NCBI GenBank assembly: GCA_026770575.1
Contig: MU657185.1
Location: 367,260 to 431,259 of the forward strand
Source of the DNA: Pelagophyceae sp. CCMP2097
Lineage: Eukaryota; Sar; Pelagophyceae
Reading direction: 5' to 3'
Length of the DNA stretch: 64,000 nt
Shown here: positions 59,998 through 64,000 of the stretch, piece after piece
Layout: the number at the start of each line of letters is the position of its first letter
Position numbering within the stretch: the first letter of the stretch is position 1
Translations under genes and position numbers: made by a program
Notes under the pieces: model-generated
The model's input: the letters and a program-made list of their open reading frames with translations, nothing else
Databases searched by the model: none
Told to the model about the DNA's origin: nothing

Positions 59998-60402
59998 CCC
60001 GCAAAGAGCGGCGCAGCGCCGCCCGCGACGCCAGCAGTCGTAAGAAACTCAGTCAGCCCTATTCGGATTTCCTAGCCCCAACCCTCTTGCAAAACGCGCT
60101 CCAGGGTCAACTTCGTACCGGGGTCAACTTCGCACCGGGCTCTGCATGGCCCTGCGCTCGTATGCGCCATCTTCACACGCTCTCACCGACGACACTTGTT
60201 CGTGACCTCGCACTTTAGATTCGCGGAGAGAGGAGAAGCGGTGGCTTCGTTCCTTGCTTCGCGTGCGCGCATCTGCTGGCACGAGTCTGACTCCAGTCTG
60301 GCTCCATGTTACAAAACTCGGCAGTGGGTTAGTGATAAATAGGGTTAGTGATAAATAGGGTTAGTGATAAATAGGGTTAGTGATAAATAGGGACAACAGT
60401 GG
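59998..60402. other. Convergent intergenic region with telomere-like repeat
   Basis: No exon. It contains the 16-bp repeat array described separately, immediately downstream of the minus-strand stop at 60403. Confidence 0.5.
60329..60392 (+). repeat. Perfect 16-bp tandem repeat, four copies
   Basis: TTAGTGATAAATAGGG repeats exactly four times head to tail. Each junction reads GGGTTAG, the core of TTAGGG-type telomere repeats. AT-rich island in GC-rich DNA, 11 bp past a stop codon. Confidence 0.9.
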
Positions 60403-63400
60403 TCACGGGAGCGCCGTGAGTTTGGAAAGCGCGGCGCCGAGGCCCGTGTCCGAGCGCGATATGAGTTCGAGGATGCCGTGCGCCTCGGTGGCGCCCCCGT
60501 TCGCTGAGCGGAATGGCTGGAGCAACCGGTGCGTGTTGCCGCCGGCCTCGTACGTGTCTTGCCGCAAGTCGGTTGGCGTTGAGACGACGCGCTTGGCGGC
60601 GAAGAGCGCTGGGATGGCGCCGCCGGCGCCAAAGTTGCGCATGCCCTCGTCGCTGGCGCCGACCATCTCCGCGAGCGCCGCAAACGCGACGCCGCGCTCG
60701 GCCGCCGCAGTCGCGGGCGACCGGATCGCCGTCGATATGGCGCCGACCCACGCCGCCGACGAGAAGGCGCGCAGCAACGCGCGCAGCGCGGCGGCGTCGT
60801 CGTCGCGGGGCCCGTCGAGGTCGTCGAGCGTCGCGCCCAGCGCGGCGCCGTCGGCGCGCGCTGCCGCGGCGGCGGCGGCGACTGCGTTGAGGCAGCACTG
60901 CAGCGCCGCGATGCGAACGTCGCCGCAGCCCGCGTCGGCGGCGAGCGGTAGCAGCAGCTCCCCGACGTCGAGGGAAACAAAGGCGCGCGCCGACCGCCGC
61001 GCTGAGAGGCCGCCTCGGAACGCGGCCGCGAGCGCGCGCGCCGCGCCGCGCCGCACCGACGACGCCGCGCCGGCGCGCGCACGCTGCGGCGTGAACGACG
61101 CGGCGCGCACCGCCGCCACGACGTCAGAAAGGAACTGCGGCGCCGTGCGCTCGAAGAGCTGCGCCAGCGGCGGGCCGGCGCGCGCGAAGTCGTACGCCGC
61201 CGCGCCCGGCGGTGCGAGGCCCTCGACGGCGCGCGTGGCGCCGCAGGTCAACAGTTTCGCGGCGACCATGACGACACGGTCCAGCAGGTCGTCGTCGAGG
61301 CGCGAGACGGCCGCCTGCGGGTCCGTCGCCAGCGACTCGAGCGCCCCGGCGACGCACGCGCTGAGCCGCGTGACGACGAAGAACACGCCATCCGCGCGCA
61401 GCTTGGCCGCGCCGTCATGGTCGCCGCGCCGGCGGCGGCGCGCCGCGGGCTGCTCGTCGAAGGCCTCGTCGGGGAAGAGCTCGGCGGCCGTCTCTCCAAA
61501 GGTTGCCGCAAAGTCAAAGCAGCGCTCGAGCACGTTGCGGCTAAAGACGACGTCGCAGAGCGCCAAGTCGTCGGACCGCAGCGCGAGCACGACGCCGTCG
61601 CAGACGCGCCGGAAGTCCCCCACGATGGCGTCGAGGACCCCCGCGCCGCCGCCGGTTGCAATGCCGCTCGCTTTACACCGCTCGAGGCGCCGCAGCGGCC
61701 CCATGAGGTGCTTCGCGAGGGCGCGCGGCGTGACGACGCCGCCCGTCGCGTAGAGCGCCGCCTTGACGCCGGCCTCGTACTCGCGCTCGTAGCCGGACTG
61801 CGAGTTGAGGTACGGCGACACGAGCAAGTCGGCCGCGAGCGGCCTCTTGGCCGCGTCGGCGTCGAGGAGCGCGACGTAGCAGTCCGCCGTACTCACGGCG
61901 ACGTACTCGTCGAGCAGCGCCGCCAAAGCATAAAAGTCGCCCGCGCACCGCGCCGCCAGCGCCTCGGCCTCTGCCGCCGTCAGCTCAAACCCGAGGCCGA
62001 CGAGCGCCGAGAAAATCGCGTCGGCGCGCATCGACGGCTGCGAGAGGCCGTGGTTCGCGTCGCAGAGCGCCGCGCGGACGGCGTCGACGACTCGAAAGCG
62101 CGGCGCGTCTTCACGGAGTGCCGCGTCGGCATCGCAGAGCGTCGCGTACTGCTCCAGTCGCGACACCGTCTCTTCGACGGGCGCAAACGCGCCGGAGATG
62201 CGCTTCAGCTCCAAAGCGTCGAAGAAGAATCCCGAGGCGCGGCCCTCCGTCGCGGTCAAGTGCGCGCGGACCTGATGCGCGTAGCCGGAGAATCTTCGAA
62301 ACGGCCGCGCGCACTCGCGGAGCAAGAGGCCGAGGCCCCACGAGTCCCAGGCCGCAGTCGGCCGGATGCCGCAGTCGATGGTTTCGCGGCCGTCGCGGCG
62401 CCGCCGCGGGAAGGCGGAAACCGAGCCGTCCCGGAGCCACTCTGCCATAAACTGCGCCGAAAACTCGGGCGGCGTCGAGACGTCGTCGAGGTCGCACCGA
62501 GGCGCGGCGCGGCCCGCCTCGCGCAGGCCGACGGGGACGACGCGAACGCGCGCGCCGTCGCTGGAGACGACGACGTGCTCGGCGCACAGCGTCACGAGGA
62601 CGAGGGCGTGGCGGTGCGCGTGCGCGGCGGCGGCGCACATTTGCCGGAACCAGAGGCGCGTCACGGCATCAGGCGGCGCGCCGTGCGCAGACAGCAGCTC
62701 GCGCAGCGTCCTCGACCCAGGCTCGAGGCCCTGGAAGACGAGCCACCGCGGCGCAGCGCCGGCGTCGGCGTGCTCCGCGTCGAGGAAAAAGTCGGGCGCG
62801 TGCGTCAGGCCCACGCCGCCGAGCAGGTGCGCGCAGGCCAGCATCGCGGGTGTCGCGGCAAGGTCGACCAGCCGCGGGCGCTGCGACGCGCGCACCTCCG
62901 CCGGCGCGCCAGGGGATCGCGCCTCGGCGTCGCCGAAGCGGCCGCGGAGCCGGAACGCCACGGCTGCGAGCTCGATGCCCGAGTCGTCGGCGATGTACAC
63001 GTGGTGCGCCGCGCAGTCGGGGCCCGCGGATAGCGCGTCGTGCAGCCGCGCCGCGCGGCGGCCCGGCCGCCGCAGCGCCGTTTCGCCGGCGCCTTCGCCG
63101 TCCGAAGCGGCGCCATCGTCGTCGTCCGGGCTGACGACGACGCGGTACCTTCGAGCCGGCCGGCCGAGGTCCGGCACGCCGTCGCCGTCGGGGCGGTCCG
63201 GCGGGGCGTTGCCGCCGAGGAGCGGGCGCTTGGCGACGGCGGCGAGGCGGCCGAGGCAGACGCGGAGCGGCGCCGCCGCGTAGAACGTCGTCCGCAGCGC
63301 CACGTCCGCGCCGCCGGCGAGGTGCGCCTCCGAGGCCTCGAGCGCGGCCCACTGCTCGAGGAGCCCCGCGCCGCGCCGCGGGTCGGCGGGGCGAATCAAA

Positions 63401-64000
63401 GCGCGGTCGAGGCGCCGCGAGATTTCCAACTCGCGCACCGCCGCCACGAACGTCGCCTCGTCGACGACGGCGTCGCCGCCGAGGAGGTCGTAAGTGTCGT
63501 CGAGCGCGTGCTCACCGACGAGCGGCCGCAGCAGCGCCACCGCCGCCTCGCGCGTGAGGCCGCAGTCCAGGCCGCGGCCCGCGACGATGGCCCCGGCTTC
63601 GTTGGCGTCAAAGTGCTGCGGCCCGTCCTCGAGCGCGCGCGCCGCCCAGGCCGCGCAGTGGTAGAGCGGCGCGAGCTGCGCGAGGCGCCGCCGCACCTCG
63701 TCGATCTGCAGCGCGCCGCCGCCGCGGTCGAAGACGACGCTGAGCGCGAGGAGCGCGCTGCGCAGCACGTCGCCGCGGTATTTCGGCGACCGCTGCGCCG
63801 CGCGGAACGCGAGGCGCGCCGCGCCGTCGCTGGCGTCAGCGTCGATGCGCACGCGCGCCAGCCACCGCCGCGTCGCGTGCTCGTGCTCCGCCGCCTCGCG
63901 GTCCAACGCCTACGTCCATCATTCAACAGAGACGCCGCAACAGAGGCTGGGGTCCACGGCGGCCGGCCCGGGCATCGGCGTCCTCACCGCGTGCGTCTCG
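60403..64000 (-). CDS. Giant pseudokinase, 5' end beyond the window
   Basis: One exon of 3,507 nt (60403-63909) preceded by a 78-nt intron 63910-63987 (GTGAGG..CGTAG) and a few codons of an exon that runs off the right edge. N-terminal region: EF-hand-like helices (about 80-165, with DANEAGAIVAG and GDAVVDEATFVAAV) but no intact calcium loop. Kinase-like part (about 370-600): RTLRELLSAHGAPPDAVTRL, WFRQMCAAAAHAHRHALVLV, then DSWGLGLLLREC and LDADAAKRPLAADLLVSPYL. In active kinases the catalytic loop is HRDLKxxN and the metal motif DFG; here they read ALVLVTLCAEH and VVPVGL, so both are lost. The C-terminal 450 residues are Ala-rich helices, perhaps armadillo-like (VRIAALQCCLNAVAAA). This layout resembles Fused/ULK4-type pseudokinases with ARM repeats, which act in cilia; that link is inference. 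Confidence 0.7.

Noticed and set aside
61417..63033. 538-codon plus-strand open frame
   Set aside because: Antisense to the pseudokinase exon; no conserved sequence.
1..64000. tRNA, rRNA, CRISPR array or transposase
   Set aside because: I scanned for GGTTCGA-type T-arms, rRNA-like conserved strings, regular spacer-repeat arrays and transposase motifs, and found none that held up (for example, GGTTCGAAAC on the minus strand near 610 has no pairing stem).

Overview
This is nuclear DNA from a eukaryote, not a prokaryotic contig. It is GC-rich and dense, with roughly 35 genes on both strands. About half of the genes carry short GT-AG introns, many only 46-125 nt long. Several proteins begin with a signal peptide followed by an ASAFAP-like motif (acyl carrier protein, a prolyl-hydroxylase/TPR protein). 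That is the plastid-targeting signature of algae with a secondary red plastid (heterokonts). RRM-repeat-RAP proteins, DGWNG-repeat surface proteins and Sel1/MYND/RING proteins also fit a small-genome stramenopile alga. A pelagophyte such as Aureococcus or Pelagomonas is my best guess; it is inferred from protein style and not tested by a search.

Layout. 0.9-2.8 kb: duplicated ABM-domain membrane protein (-). 3.6-4.6: damaged MYND-RING-Sel1 gene (+). 4.7-10.2: giant secreted, membrane-anchored repeat protein (-). 10.9-11.9: METTL21-type methyltransferase (-). 12.2-14.0: delta-tubulin (-). 14.3-16.6: first RRM-HPR-RAP protein (-). 16.8-18.9: ubiquitin-like-domain protein (-). 19.3-20.4: NMT1/Ca3427-like binding protein (+). 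20.6-21.4: TauE/SafE permease (+). 21.8-25.5: IQ/WW protein (+). 25.8-27.2: coiled-coil protein (-). 27.4-27.9: plastid ACP (+). 28.3-30.9: catalytically dead cytosolic carboxypeptidase (+). 31.0-32.8: NSUN2 (-). 33.0-34.8: plastid 2OG oxygenase/TPR (+). 34.9-36.4: coiled-coil protein (-). 36.6-37.3: plastid DnaJ-type zinc-finger protein (-). 37.7-39.9: CC2D1/Lgd (-). 40.1-41.6: SAM methyltransferase (+). 42.1-43.2: PGAM5-like phosphatase (+). 43.3-44.0: GST (-). 44.3-45.9: ZC2HC1-like zinc-finger gene(s) (+). 45.9-46.6: GT61 fragment (-). 46.8-50.3: DRC11/IQCA1 AAA protein (+). 50.6-53.6: second RRM-HPR-RAP protein, with SAP (+). 53.8-54.6: radical-SAM-like protein without cluster cysteines (+). 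54.7-55.5: 2OG oxygenase (-). 55.7-56.4: unknown (-). 56.7-58.1: plastid-targeted zinc-ribbon protein (-). 58.2-60.0: V-ATPase-F-like fusion (+). 60.4 to the right edge: giant pseudokinase (-).

Themes. (1) Organelle gene expression and plastid biology: two RRM-HPR-RAP paralogs with different predicted organelle signals, ACP, a DnaJ-type zinc-finger protein and a 2OG-TPR protein. (2) Cilium/centriole and microtubule genes: delta-tubulin, DRC11, a tubulin-carboxypeptidase homologue and possibly the ZC2HC1-type gene. (3) Repeated loss of catalytic residues in otherwise well-preserved folds: carboxypeptidase, radical SAM and kinase. (4) A distinctive intron grammar, with GTGCG/GTGAG/GTC donors and a preference for TAG over CAG acceptors. 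All exon joins were made by eye from reading-frame continuity and are predictions.
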